Source: Bacillota bacterium
GTDB taxonomy: Bacteria > Bacillota > Clostridia > Peptostreptococcales > Anaerovoracaceae
Length of the DNA stretch: 8,179 nucleotides
Assembly: GCA_017534025.1 (NCBI GenBank)
Contig: JAFWDF010000027.1
Span: 1-8,179 of the forward strand
Reading direction: 5' to 3'
This document shows, in pieces, positions 1 to 5,080 of the stretch. The notes under the pieces were generated by a model. It searched no databases and was not told where the DNA came from. It saw only the letters and a list, made by a program, of their open reading frames with translations. Each line of letters opens with the position of its first letter. Position 1 is the first letter of the stretch. The position numbers were made by a program, and so were the translations under genes.

Positions 1-200
1 ACAGAACAGTGGGGCAGCCTGCGGTCAGCGGAAGCAATCCGTTCAAGGATGTCGCGAAAGGCAGTTATTACTATAATGCTGTGTTGTGGGCAACACAGAA
101 TAACATTACTAACGGAACCTCAACGGATACATTCTCGCCGAATCAGTACTGCACCCGCGGCCAGATCGTGACATTCCTGTACAGAGGGAAGGATTTGTAA
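1..200 (+). CDS. S-layer homology (SLH) domain protein, C-terminal fragment
   Basis: This is the 3' end of a cell-surface protein; the gene starts upstream of the window and stops with TAA at 198-200. The visible residues form one SLH repeat: NPFKDV, then YYYNAVLWA, then NITNGTSTDTFSPN and CTRGQIVTFLYR, followed by a four-residue end (GKDL). The residues before NPFKDV (RTVGQPAVSGS) look like the end and linker of a preceding SLH repeat, so the window cuts a tandem array. SLH repeats usually anchor exported proteins non-covalently to pyruvylated secondary cell-wall polymers, so this protein probably sits on the cell wall. Its catalytic or adhesive part lies outside the window and cannot be judged. 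The GTG near position 9 is inside the repeat and is not a start. The repeat identity is secure; the role of the whole protein is unknown. Confidence 0.88.
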   Translation, partial: RTVGQPAVSGSNPFKDVAKGSYYYNAVLWATQNNITNGTSTDTFSPNQYCTRGQIVTFLYRGKDL

Positions 201-214
201 TAATTAAAATGTTT

Positions 215-220
215 GGAAGG
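215..220 (+). promoter_or_regulatory. ribosome binding site of the esterase-like gene
   Basis: GGAAGG lies just before tandem ATG codons at 225 and 228. Its spacing of 7 nt favours the second ATG. It also argues against the TTG at 213, whose codon overlaps the site. Confidence 0.6.
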
Positions 221-227
221 ATCTATG

Positions 228-860
228 ATGAAACAATATATATTCGGGAACCCCGATGCCAATGTCGTTCTGATTCAGCCGGTCGATGATCACGACCTCG
301 CATGGATCGAAAAAGAAACAGCCGCTATTGCGGAAAACAGTGATACGGATTTTCAACTGATCGCTGTAAAGGTCCATGACTGGAATAAAGACCTTTCGCC
401 ATGGGAAGCGCCGCCGGTATTCGGCAAAGAGAGCTTCGGCAATGGTGCCGGAGAGACTCTTGAAAAGATACTTGAAATTTGTACCGATCCGGGCAGGACA
501 TATTATATCGGGGGTTATTCACTGGCCGCGCTGTTTGCTTTGTGGGCAGCCTGTCAGACGGATGTGTTCCGCGGTGTCGCGGCCGCCTCTCCATCCGCCT
601 GGTTCCCGGGGTTTACGGACTATATGAAAGAACACGGGCTACAGACGGATGCGGTGTATCTCAGTCTCGGAGATAAAGAGGAGAAGACGCGCAATCAGGT
701 CATGGCTACGGTCGGCGTCAGAATTCGCGAGATGCACGCTCTGCTGGAAGAACGCGGGGTAAACTGTGTCCTCGAATGGAACAAGGGCAATCACTTCAAA
801 GATGCCGATCTGCGAACCGCCAGGGCGTTTGCGTGGATAATGAACGAACAGAACCGTTGA
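228..860 (+). CDS. small alpha/beta-hydrolase, esterase-like
   Basis: This protein of 210 residues (from ATG 228) has the layout of a small serine esterase. The likely nucleophile is Ser98 in GGYSLAALFAL, the acid Asp149 in YLSLGDKEEKT, and the base His189 in WNKGNHFKDAD. The second Gly of the classical G-x-S-x-G elbow is replaced by Ala. AAASPSAWFPGF at about 118-129 resembles the region after the nucleophile in clostridial putative esterases. No signal peptide or membrane segment is seen, so it is probably cytoplasmic; the substrate is unknown. GGAAGG at 215-220 lies 7 nt before ATG 228 and 4 nt before ATG 225. I prefer 228, but 225 would add only one Met, and a TTG at 213 would overlap the ribosome site. 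The gene begins 27 nt after the SLH gene with no terminator between, so co-transcription is possible. Fold confidence is good; activity is inferred. Confidence 0.82.
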   Translation: MKQYIFGNPDANVVLIQPVDDHDLAWIEKETAAIAENSDTDFQLIAVKVHDWNKDLSPWEAPPVFGKESFGNGAGETLEKILEICTDPGRTYYIGGYSLAALFALWAACQTDVFRGVAAASPSAWFPGFTDYMKEHGLQTDAVYLSLGDKEEKTRNQVMATVGVRIREMHALLEERGVNCVLEWNKGNHFKDADLRTARAFAWIMNEQNR

Positions 861-870
861 CGCCGGCTCC

Positions 871-1569
871 TCAATCTAAAATGCGTCCGTCTGCGGAGAT
901 CGTTACCACCTGCCATGGAATGAATTTGCCGCTTGCCTGAAGTGCCTGTTTTACAGCGAATTCGAGGCCGCCGCAGCAGGGTACTTCCATACGAACGACG
1001 GTCACGCTGCGGATATCATTATCCCTGATAATGGCCGTGAGCTTCTCAGAATAATCGACACTGTCCAGCTTAGGGCATCCGATGAGCGTAATATGATTGC
1101 GGATAAAATCCCGGTGGAAATTCCCATAGGCAAAGGCTGTGCAGTCCGCCGCAACCAGAAGACGGGCGTTCTCGTAATACGGAGCTTTCTCCGGTACCAG
1201 CCGGATCTGCACAGGCCATTGCTGCAGCTGACTGCTGACAGGAGCTATCATGGAATCGAAAGCGCTGCTCTCACGGGGCAGCGCTTTTTCCTGTGTCCCC
1301 GGGCAACTGCAGGAAGTCGTCTCCGCAGCCTTTTTCTTTTTTGCCGTAAGCACAGCGAGCTCATCATAAGCAGGCGCTTCTCTTTCTTCAAATGAGATAG
1401 CATCTGCCGGACATGCTGGCAGGCAGTCTCCCAGGCCGTCACAGTAATCTTCACGGGTCAGTCTGGCTATGCCATCGATCATCTCGATCGCTCCTTCATG
1501 GCAGGCATCGGCACAGGCCCCGCAGCCGCTGCATTTTGCTTCGTCTATTTTAATAATTTTCCTGATCAT
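871..1569 (-). CDS. ferredoxin-like 4Fe-4S protein with Cys-rich C-terminal domain
   Basis: This 232-residue protein opens with a bacterial dicluster-ferredoxin fold. The first motif is Cys13, 16, 19, 23 (CSGCGACADAC). The second is Cys43, 49, 53 (CDGLGDCLPACP), where Leu46 occupies the place of the usual second cysteine. About 35 variable residues with CSCP (Cys87, Cys89) link to a C-terminal domain of roughly residues 118-232. That domain has alternating hydrophobic strands and Cys143 (ADCTAFAYGNFH), Cys165 (IGCPKLD) and Cys198-Cys199 (VPCCGGLEFAV). I have seen this architecture annotated only as 4Fe-4S dicluster protein in Clostridia; electron transfer is the likely job, but no partner is known from the sequence. 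It diverges from a Crp/Fnr regulator gene, which suggests joint control, as in hcp-type nitrosative or redox-stress modules (inference). AAGGAGG at 1575-1581 lies 5 nt before the ATG. It converges on the esterase gene with a 10-nt gap. No signal peptide is seen. Confidence 0.88.
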   Translation of the reverse strand: MIRKIIKIDEAKCSGCGACADACHEGAIEMIDGIARLTREDYCDGLGDCLPACPADAISFEEREAPAYDELAVLTAKKKKAAETTSCSCPGTQEKALPRESSAFDSMIAPVSSQLQQWPVQIRLVPEKAPYYENARLLVAADCTAFAYGNFHRDFIRNHITLIGCPKLDSVDYSEKLTAIIRDNDIRSVTVVRMEVPCCGGLEFAVKQALQASGKFIPWQVVTISADGRILD

Positions 1570-1574
1570 TTTGT

Positions 1575-1581
1575 CCTCCTT
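1575..1581 (-). promoter_or_regulatory. strong ribosome binding site of the ferredoxin-like gene
   Basis: Read on the minus strand this is a complete AAGGAGG, 5 nt before the ATG at 1569-1567. It fixes the start codon and predicts efficient translation. Confidence 0.75.
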
Positions 1582-1589
1582 AAGTATTC

Positions 1590-1618
1590 TTGTTTCGATG
1601 GTTTGATCATAGTATAAT
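1590..1618 (+). promoter_or_regulatory. probable sigma-A promoter of the Crp/Fnr regulator gene
   Basis: A perfect TATAAT sits at 1613-1618, with TTGTTT at 1590-1595 as a weak -35 and a 17-nt spacer. Transcription would start near 1625, about 39 nt before the regulator's ATG at 1664. The -10 region overlaps the likely minus-strand promoter of the ferredoxin gene. The 14-bp palindrome at 1634-1647 would then lie at about +10 to +23, a usual place for a repressing operator. Confidence 0.6.
1606..1611 (-). promoter_or_regulatory. candidate -10 element of the ferredoxin-like gene
   Basis: On the minus strand 1611-1606 reads TATGAT, which would start transcription near 1599, 30 nt before the ATG. 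No good -35 hexamer is found at normal spacing, as expected for an activator-dependent promoter. The palindrome centred at 1640.5 would then be at -41.5, the classical class II position for Crp/Fnr activators. An alternative -10 (TATACT, 1616-1611) would shift this to about -36.5, so the geometry is suggestive rather than proven. Confidence 0.4.
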
Positions 1619-1633
1619 TATTCTTGGAAATCC

Positions 1634-1647
1634 GTTGTATTTACAAC
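1634..1647. promoter_or_regulatory. perfect 14-bp palindrome, likely Crp/Fnr-family operator
   Basis: GTTGTA-TT-TACAAC is an exact inverted repeat of two 6-bp arms around a 2-bp centre. It lies between the ferredoxin-like gene and the divergent Crp/Fnr regulator gene. Dimeric Crp/Fnr proteins bind palindromes of about this size, and the gene next to it encodes one, so it is the obvious candidate for autoregulation and for control of the ferredoxin gene. It does not match the E. coli CRP (TGTGA-N6-TCACA) or FNR (TTGAT-N4-ATCAA) consensus. The palindrome is seen directly; its role is inferred. Confidence 0.6.
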
Positions 1648-1663
1648 AGAATGTGGAGACATT

Positions 1664-2323
1664 ATGAAAGAATATCTTCCTGTATTAAAAAGGACAAAAA
1701 TGTTTGCCGGTGTAGGGGAGGAAGACATTTTCCCCATGCTTTCCTGCCTGGGGGCGAGGCTGCGCACGTTCAAAAAAGGAGAATATGTGCTGCGGCAGGG
1801 AGAACATCTCAGTGATATCGTGGTTCTTGCGGAAGGAAGCCTGCATATTCAGAAGGATGACTACTGGGGAAACCGCAGTATACTCGGGCAGATCGGCGCA
1901 GGAGAGATCTTCGGCGAAGCCTATGCCGCGCCGGACAGCGGAGCACTGCTGAATGACGTTATCGCAGTTGAAAACAGCGCGGTACTTTTCTTTGATGTGA
2001 AGCGCGTCATTACCACCTGTTCGTCGGCATGCCGTTTTCACACAATGGTTGTTCAGAATCTCTTCTTTGCTATTTCGGAGAAGAACAGAAGCCTCGTCCA
2101 GAAACTGGATTATATATCGAGGCGGACAACGCGGGAGAAGCTGATTTCCTATCTGTCTGAAGAAGCGAAGAAACAGAACAGTGCGAATATAACGATCCCT
2201 TTTAACCGGCAGCAGCTGGCAGACTATTTGTCCGTAGACAGAAGCGCCATGTCGAATGAGCTCTGCAAAATGCGGGATGAAGGGCTGCTGAAGTTTCAAA
2301 GGAACAGATTTGAGCTTTTATAA
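1664..2323 (+). CDS. Crp/Fnr family transcriptional regulator
   Basis: This 219-residue protein has the normal length and domain order of the Crp/Fnr family. An N-terminal cyclic-nucleotide-binding-like beta-barrel covers about residues 13-120 (FKKGEYVLRQGE, VVLAEGSLHI, GEIFGEAYA). A long dimerisation helix spans about 124-150. The C-terminal winged helix-turn-helix spans about 180-215 (NRQQLADYLSVDRSAMSNEL, then KMRDEGLL). The stretch after GEIFGE lacks the Arg-Ser pair with which CRP holds cAMP, so cAMP is an unlikely ligand. An FNR-type N-terminal cysteine cluster is also absent; the cysteines are 28, 119, 123 and 201. The signal is therefore unknown. HTH style and the divergent ferredoxin-like gene fit HcpR-like or other redox-stress regulators of Clostridia, but I do not assign a name. 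GGAG at 1655-1658 lies 5 nt before ATG 1664. Confidence 0.9.
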   Translation: MKEYLPVLKRTKMFAGVGEEDIFPMLSCLGARLRTFKKGEYVLRQGEHLSDIVVLAEGSLHIQKDDYWGNRSILGQIGAGEIFGEAYAAPDSGALLNDVIAVENSAVLFFDVKRVITTCSSACRFHTMVVQNLFFAISEKNRSLVQKLDYISRRTTREKLISYLSEEAKKQNSANITIPFNRQQLADYLSVDRSAMSNELCKMRDEGLLKFQRNRFELL

Positions 2324-2419
2324 AAAAGAAAGCCGCAGCTTTGAGCCAAATGGAGATATCAGGAGAAAAGATAAAAGAAAGGAAACGATCCGAATACAAA
2401 ACCGGATCAGCTGGCAACA
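2324..2419 (+). promoter_or_regulatory. leader region before the DUF1653 gene with a small hairpin
   Basis: This 96-nt gap holds no clear promoter or terminator, so the DUF1653 gene may be read through from the regulator gene. It contains a perfect 6-bp inverted repeat, GATCCG (2387-2392) and CGGATC (2403-2408), with a 10-nt loop. The only purine-rich ribosome-site candidate, AAAGGAAA (about 2378-2385), is on the upstream side of this hairpin, some 35 nt from ATG 2420. If the stem forms, only about 12 unpaired nt would separate the two. AAAGC/GCTTT at 2332-2345 is a 5-bp stem without a following T-run on this strand. Confidence 0.35.
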
Positions 2420-2872
2420 ATGAGAACACTGCAGATCGGCCGGGTCTACCGGCATTTCAAGAACAAGTATTATCTGGTGGTAGGGGAGGCGCTGCATTCG
2501 GAGACCGATGAGAAATTCGTGGTCTACAAGCAGCTCTACGGCGAAGGTCTGGTTTACATCCGTCCGTACGATATGTTCCTCTCCGAAGTAGATCATGAGA
2601 AATACCCGGAGGTCAGACAGAAGTATCGTTTTGAATGTGTGAATGGTCCGGAGGACGACTCCGGCATAGCAGCCCTCGAAGACTCAGACGATCCGGAACT
2701 CAGAGACGATCCGGAAGACGAATCCTTTGACCGGTATTACGAGGAAGGCGGCTGGAGAACTGACCGGGATGACGCGGCGGAGTACGGGCTGAATCCTGAG
2801 GATTTCGATACGGAAGAGGAGCTGGAGGAAGCGATTCAGCAGAAGATCGCCGGTGCTTTCCAGGGCTACTGA
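2420..2872 (+). CDS. DUF1653 domain protein with acidic C-terminal extension
   Basis: Residues about 5-56 match the DUF1653 pattern: IGRVYRHFKNKYYLV, EALHSETDEKFVVYKQLYG and VYIRPYDMFLSEV. This small, widespread domain has no established biochemical role. DUF1653 proteins are often little longer than the domain; here a tail takes the length to 150 residues. The tail is strongly acidic: I count 28 Asp/Glu and only 4 Arg, with no Lys, in residues 77-140. It ends with a short LNPEDFDTEEELEEAIQQK helix-like segment. No signal peptide, membrane segment or cysteine motif is seen, so it is likely cytosolic. The ATG at 2420 was chosen because the domain starts right after it and no ATG, GTG or TTG lies upstream in frame before a stop at 2372; it lacks a normal nearby Shine-Dalgarno site. 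It is followed by a strong terminator. Confidence 0.82.
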   Translation: MRTLQIGRVYRHFKNKYYLVVGEALHSETDEKFVVYKQLYGEGLVYIRPYDMFLSEVDHEKYPEVRQKYRFECVNGPEDDSGIAALEDSDDPELRDDPEDESFDRYYEEGGWRTDRDDAAEYGLNPEDFDTEEELEEAIQQKIAGAFQGY

Positions 2873-2882
2873 TAAATAAGAA

Positions 2883-2918
2883 AGAGCAGGAGATACCGCG
2901 GAAGGTATTTCCTGCTCT
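2883..2918. terminator. bidirectional rho-independent terminator
   Basis: A 15-bp stem (2883-2897 with 2904-2918) has a single G-T wobble and a 6-nt loop (GCGGAA). T-rich sequence flanks it on both strands: GTTTCATTAAT on the plus side and TTCTTATTTATC on the minus side. It lies between the convergent DUF1653 and acyl-CoA synthetase genes, so it probably ends both transcripts. The T-tracts are interrupted, so efficiency may differ by direction. Confidence 0.85.
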
Positions 2919-2953
2919 GTTTCATTAATAATAATGCAAGCAAAAGCAAGCAG

Positions 2954-4843
2954 CTAGTCCATATTCGCGTGGCGCTTGATTTTCAGAGTGGTGGTCCGCA
3001 CAAAATCGGTTTCCCGGACAGTGATCCGGCGGATCATCTGGTTCACCGTCAGCTGGCTGTTGACATCACGAATCAGATTCTTCATGAATTCCGCCATTTC
3101 CTCTTCATTCGGCACGTATCCCATCTCTTCGAAGAACACTTCCTCATCCGGCAGAATCTGAATGGCCACCAGATCTTCATTCTTCTCCTTCTTGGAGTAA
3201 ACCATGCAGTCCTTGACGAACGGGCTCTTCAGCACAACGGCTTCGATCTCCTCCGGATAAATGTTTTCGCCGGTCTTGGTTACGATCACATTCTTGCTCC
3301 GTCCGGTAATGTAAATGAATCCGCGGTCGTCGGCAAAGCCCATGTCACCGGTGTTAATCCATCCATCCACAATGGTTTCCGCCGTGAGCTCCGGCATCTT
3401 ATAGTATCCCAGCATCACATTCGGTCCCTTAAACCAGATTTCACCGATTCCCTGTTCATCCGCGTTCCGGATTTCGATCTTTCCGTTCTTAATGCAGATC
3501 CCGACCGAACCGATCTTTTTGTACCGCAAACTGTCCGGTACAAAAGAAGGAATCGCGGAAATCATCGGCGCGCATTCGCTGAGGCCGTAACCCGGTGCGA
3601 TTTCAATACCCATATCCAGGAAACCGCGGGCCACCTGCGGCGGAATAGCAGCCGCGCCGGTGACCACCTTCACCAGTCTGCCGCCCAGCTGATCGATAAT
3701 GTTTTTGAACAGCACCCGGCCCAGGTTGATGCCGATCCGCTTTGTACTGCGGTTCACGGACAGAGCGCGTTTCAGCATCTTTTCCTTTCCGGATTTGGCA
3801 GCCGCTTTCCAGATGCGGTTATAAATCATTTCAAGCATCAGCGGAACACCGACGATCCAGGTGTTGTGAATTTCATTCATATTCTTTGAAATATACTTTA
3901 AACCTTCCCCGTAGGCCGTACTGGCGCCGCGGTACAGGAACAGCAGAGTACATGTCGATTCAAAGGTATGATGAATAGGAAGAATCGAAAGCGTAATGAC
4001 ATCCGGTGTCAGTTTTTCCATCCGGGCAACTTCCATGATATCCGTCGCCAGGTTCCGGTGACTGAGCATAACCCCCTTCGGGCTGCCGGTCGTGCCGGAT
4101 GTAAAGAGCAGTTCCGCCATCACATCCCGGTCGATTTCCTGCTTCAGATAGCTGTCATCGCCGCCGTCCAGCAGGGCATAGCCTTCTTTAATGAATTCCC
4201 GCCAGTGACAGCGGTCCCCGCTGACCTCCGGAATCTCCCATTCCTCGTCTTCGCGGATCCGGTCGCCGTAATAATCCATACGGATCTTATGTGAGATCTC
4301 CGTTAAGGAATCAATCTTTTTTTCTTCCGTGCCGGTATGGAAAATGATATCGCATTCCGCGGTGTCCATAATATTCCGCACAGCTGCGGCATCAAACTCC
4401 TTGTCAATCGGAACGATGACACCGACGCCGTTTAATACCGCTGTAAAGGTAACAAACCATTCATAGCAGCTCTGCCCGGTCACGGCAATGTGCTTTCCTT
4501 TCCAGCCCATGGCCAGCATCTTTGTGCCAAGCGCATCCACATCACGCTTGAACATGCGGTAGGTGACAGGCACATATTTCCCGCCGCGTTTTTTCTTGGT
4601 CCAGAAGGCAGGCCGGTCTGCGAAGAGTTCGGCGCTTCCGTCCAGCAATTCCTTTATATCTCTGATCTCCCTCAGATCCGTATACCACATGGTATCCAGT
4701 TCAGGATCTGTTCTGACCTGGATCGTACGACCTTCGGAAAAACCTCCGTCTTCCTTTACCGGATTTTCATAGGTCCATCCGTGATTGCCGGATACCGTTT
4801 TTTTCTGTTCCTCAGATGCAGGATTCTGTACATTCTGATTCAT
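2954..4843 (-). CDS. long-chain fatty-acid-CoA ligase (AMP-forming)
   Basis: This 629-residue enzyme (from ATG 4843) belongs to the adenylate-forming superfamily and should activate fatty acids with ATP and CoA through an acyl-AMP. All core motifs are visible: the phosphate loop TSGTTGSPKG at 248-257, LPIHHTFE after it, GYGLSE at 418-423, TGD at 498-500, the hinge region with Arg515 in TGRSKN, TKTGENIYPEEIE, and the C-terminal catalytic Lys621 in RTTTLKIKR. Length and motif style fit bacterial long-chain acyl-CoA synthetases rather than acetyl-CoA synthetases; chain-length preference cannot be read. No signal peptide is seen, so it is cytosolic or membrane-associated. An upstream in-frame ATG at 4930 is rejected: it has no ribosome site and lies about 12 nt from the predicted transcription start, whereas GGAG at 4850-4853 lies 6 nt before ATG 4843. 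It is transcribed alone, divergent from the LUD operon. Confidence 0.93.
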   Translation of the reverse strand: MNQNVQNPASEEQKKTVSGNHGWTYENPVKEDGGFSEGRTIQVRTDPELDTMWYTDLREIRDIKELLDGSAELFADRPAFWTKKKRGGKYVPVTYRMFKRDVDALGTKMLAMGWKGKHIAVTGQSCYEWFVTFTAVLNGVGVIVPIDKEFDAAAVRNIMDTAECDIIFHTGTEEKKIDSLTEISHKIRMDYYGDRIREDEEWEIPEVSGDRCHWREFIKEGYALLDGGDDSYLKQEIDRDVMAELLFTSGTTGSPKGVMLSHRNLATDIMEVARMEKLTPDVITLSILPIHHTFESTCTLLFLYRGASTAYGEGLKYISKNMNEIHNTWIVGVPLMLEMIYNRIWKAAAKSGKEKMLKRALSVNRSTKRIGINLGRVLFKNIIDQLGGRLVKVVTGAAAIPPQVARGFLDMGIEIAPGYGLSECAPMISAIPSFVPDSLRYKKIGSVGICIKNGKIEIRNADEQGIGEIWFKGPNVMLGYYKMPELTAETIVDGWINTGDMGFADDRGFIYITGRSKNVIVTKTGENIYPEEIEAVVLKSPFVKDCMVYSKKEKNEDLVAIQILPDEEVFFEEMGYVPNEEEMAEFMKNLIRDVNSQLTVNQMIRRITVRETDFVRTTTLKIKRHANMD

Positions 4844-4849
4844 AATAAT

Positions 4850-4853
4850 CTCC
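4850..4853 (-). promoter_or_regulatory. ribosome binding site deciding the acyl-CoA synthetase start
   Basis: GGAG on the minus strand, 6 nt before ATG 4843-4841. This is the reason for choosing the 629-residue form over the 658-residue form that starts at 4930. Confidence 0.7.
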
Positions 4854-4858
4854 ATTCC

Positions 4859-4876
4859 GCTGCCGCAGCCGGCAGC
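4859..4876 (-). promoter_or_regulatory. GC-rich leader hairpin before the acyl-CoA synthetase gene
   Basis: On the minus strand GCTGCCG and CGGCAGC form a perfect 7-bp stem around a 4-nt loop (GCTG). It ends 5 nt before the GGAG ribosome site. There is no T-tract, so it is not a terminator. It may stabilise the mRNA 5' end or modulate ribosome access; this is inference only. Confidence 0.45.
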
Positions 4877-4948
4877 CCAGATAATGATGAACTGATCATA
4901 TCTTACTGCACTTTTGAAATGACAGAGCAATTCGCTTTAATCCCTATT

Positions 4949-4976
4949 ATTCTACAGTACACAAAAGAATTGTCAA
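4949..4976 (-). promoter_or_regulatory. sigma-A promoter of the acyl-CoA synthetase gene
   Basis: On the minus strand a perfect TTGACA (4976-4971) is followed after 16 nt by TAGAAT (4954-4949), five of six matches to the -10 consensus. Transcription would start near 4942, giving a leader of about 98 nt before ATG 4843. The near-consensus elements suggest a promoter that is active by default. Confidence 0.75.
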
Positions 4977-4981
4977 GATAT

Positions 4982-5002
4982 TTTGATTATCAAACTAATT
5001 AG
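4982..5002. promoter_or_regulatory. adjacent palindromes, possible operator between divergent genes
   Basis: A perfect 13-bp inverted repeat, TTTGAT-T-ATCAAA (4982-4994), is directly followed by an 8-bp palindrome, CTAATTAG (4995-5002). They lie just upstream of the acyl-CoA synthetase -35 box and upstream of the LUD operon promoter, so one regulator bound here could affect both. The 1-nt centre excludes a standard FNR box, which needs four. The region is AT-rich, so chance palindromes are possible. Confidence 0.45.
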
Positions 5003-5019
5003 AGCCCGGTAATAATCAT

Positions 5020-5050
5020 TTAACACGTATGAGTCCGCTCGTGATATAAT
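5020..5050 (+). promoter_or_regulatory. extended -10 promoter of the LUD operon
   Basis: TGATATAAT at 5042-5050 is an extended -10 element with a perfect TATAAT. TTAACA at 5020-5025 resembles a -35 box but sits 19 nt away; extended -10 promoters tolerate poor -35 contacts. Transcription would start near 5057. The ribosome site GGGGAG at 5067-5072 lies 8 nt before ATG 5081. Confidence 0.7.
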
Positions 5051-5080
5051 AACAAATTAAAGGAACGGGGAGTAAAATCC

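Noticed and set aside
1685..2299. Open frame of 204 codons on the minus strand
   Set aside because: It is antisense to the Crp/Fnr regulator, with no domain pattern and low-plausibility composition.
2332..2345. AAAGC/GCTTT stem after the regulator gene as a terminator
   Set aside because: The stem is only 5 bp and has no T-run on the plus strand; a T-rich tail exists only on the minus strand, where no gene needs it.
2350..2511. Small open frame of 53 codons overlapping the DUF1653 start in another frame
   Set aside because: No ribosome site precedes it; it is Lys/Arg-rich low-complexity sequence with no homology signal, so leader-peptide coding is unsupported.
2969..3889. Open frame of 306 codons on the plus strand
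   Set aside because: It lies entirely antisense to the acyl-CoA synthetase, whose motifs are unmistakable. The translation is rich in His, Phe and Arg with no recognisable domain, and is a shadow of the real gene.
4844..4930. N-terminal extension of 29 residues for the acyl-CoA synthetase starting at ATG 4930
   Set aside because: No ribosome site precedes it and it begins about 12 nt from the predicted transcription start; the GGAG-preceded ATG at 4843 fits better.
4982..4994. FNR box reading of TTTGATTATCAAA
   Set aside because: An FNR site needs four bases between TTGAT and ATCAA; here there is one, so the half-sites are on the wrong helical spacing.
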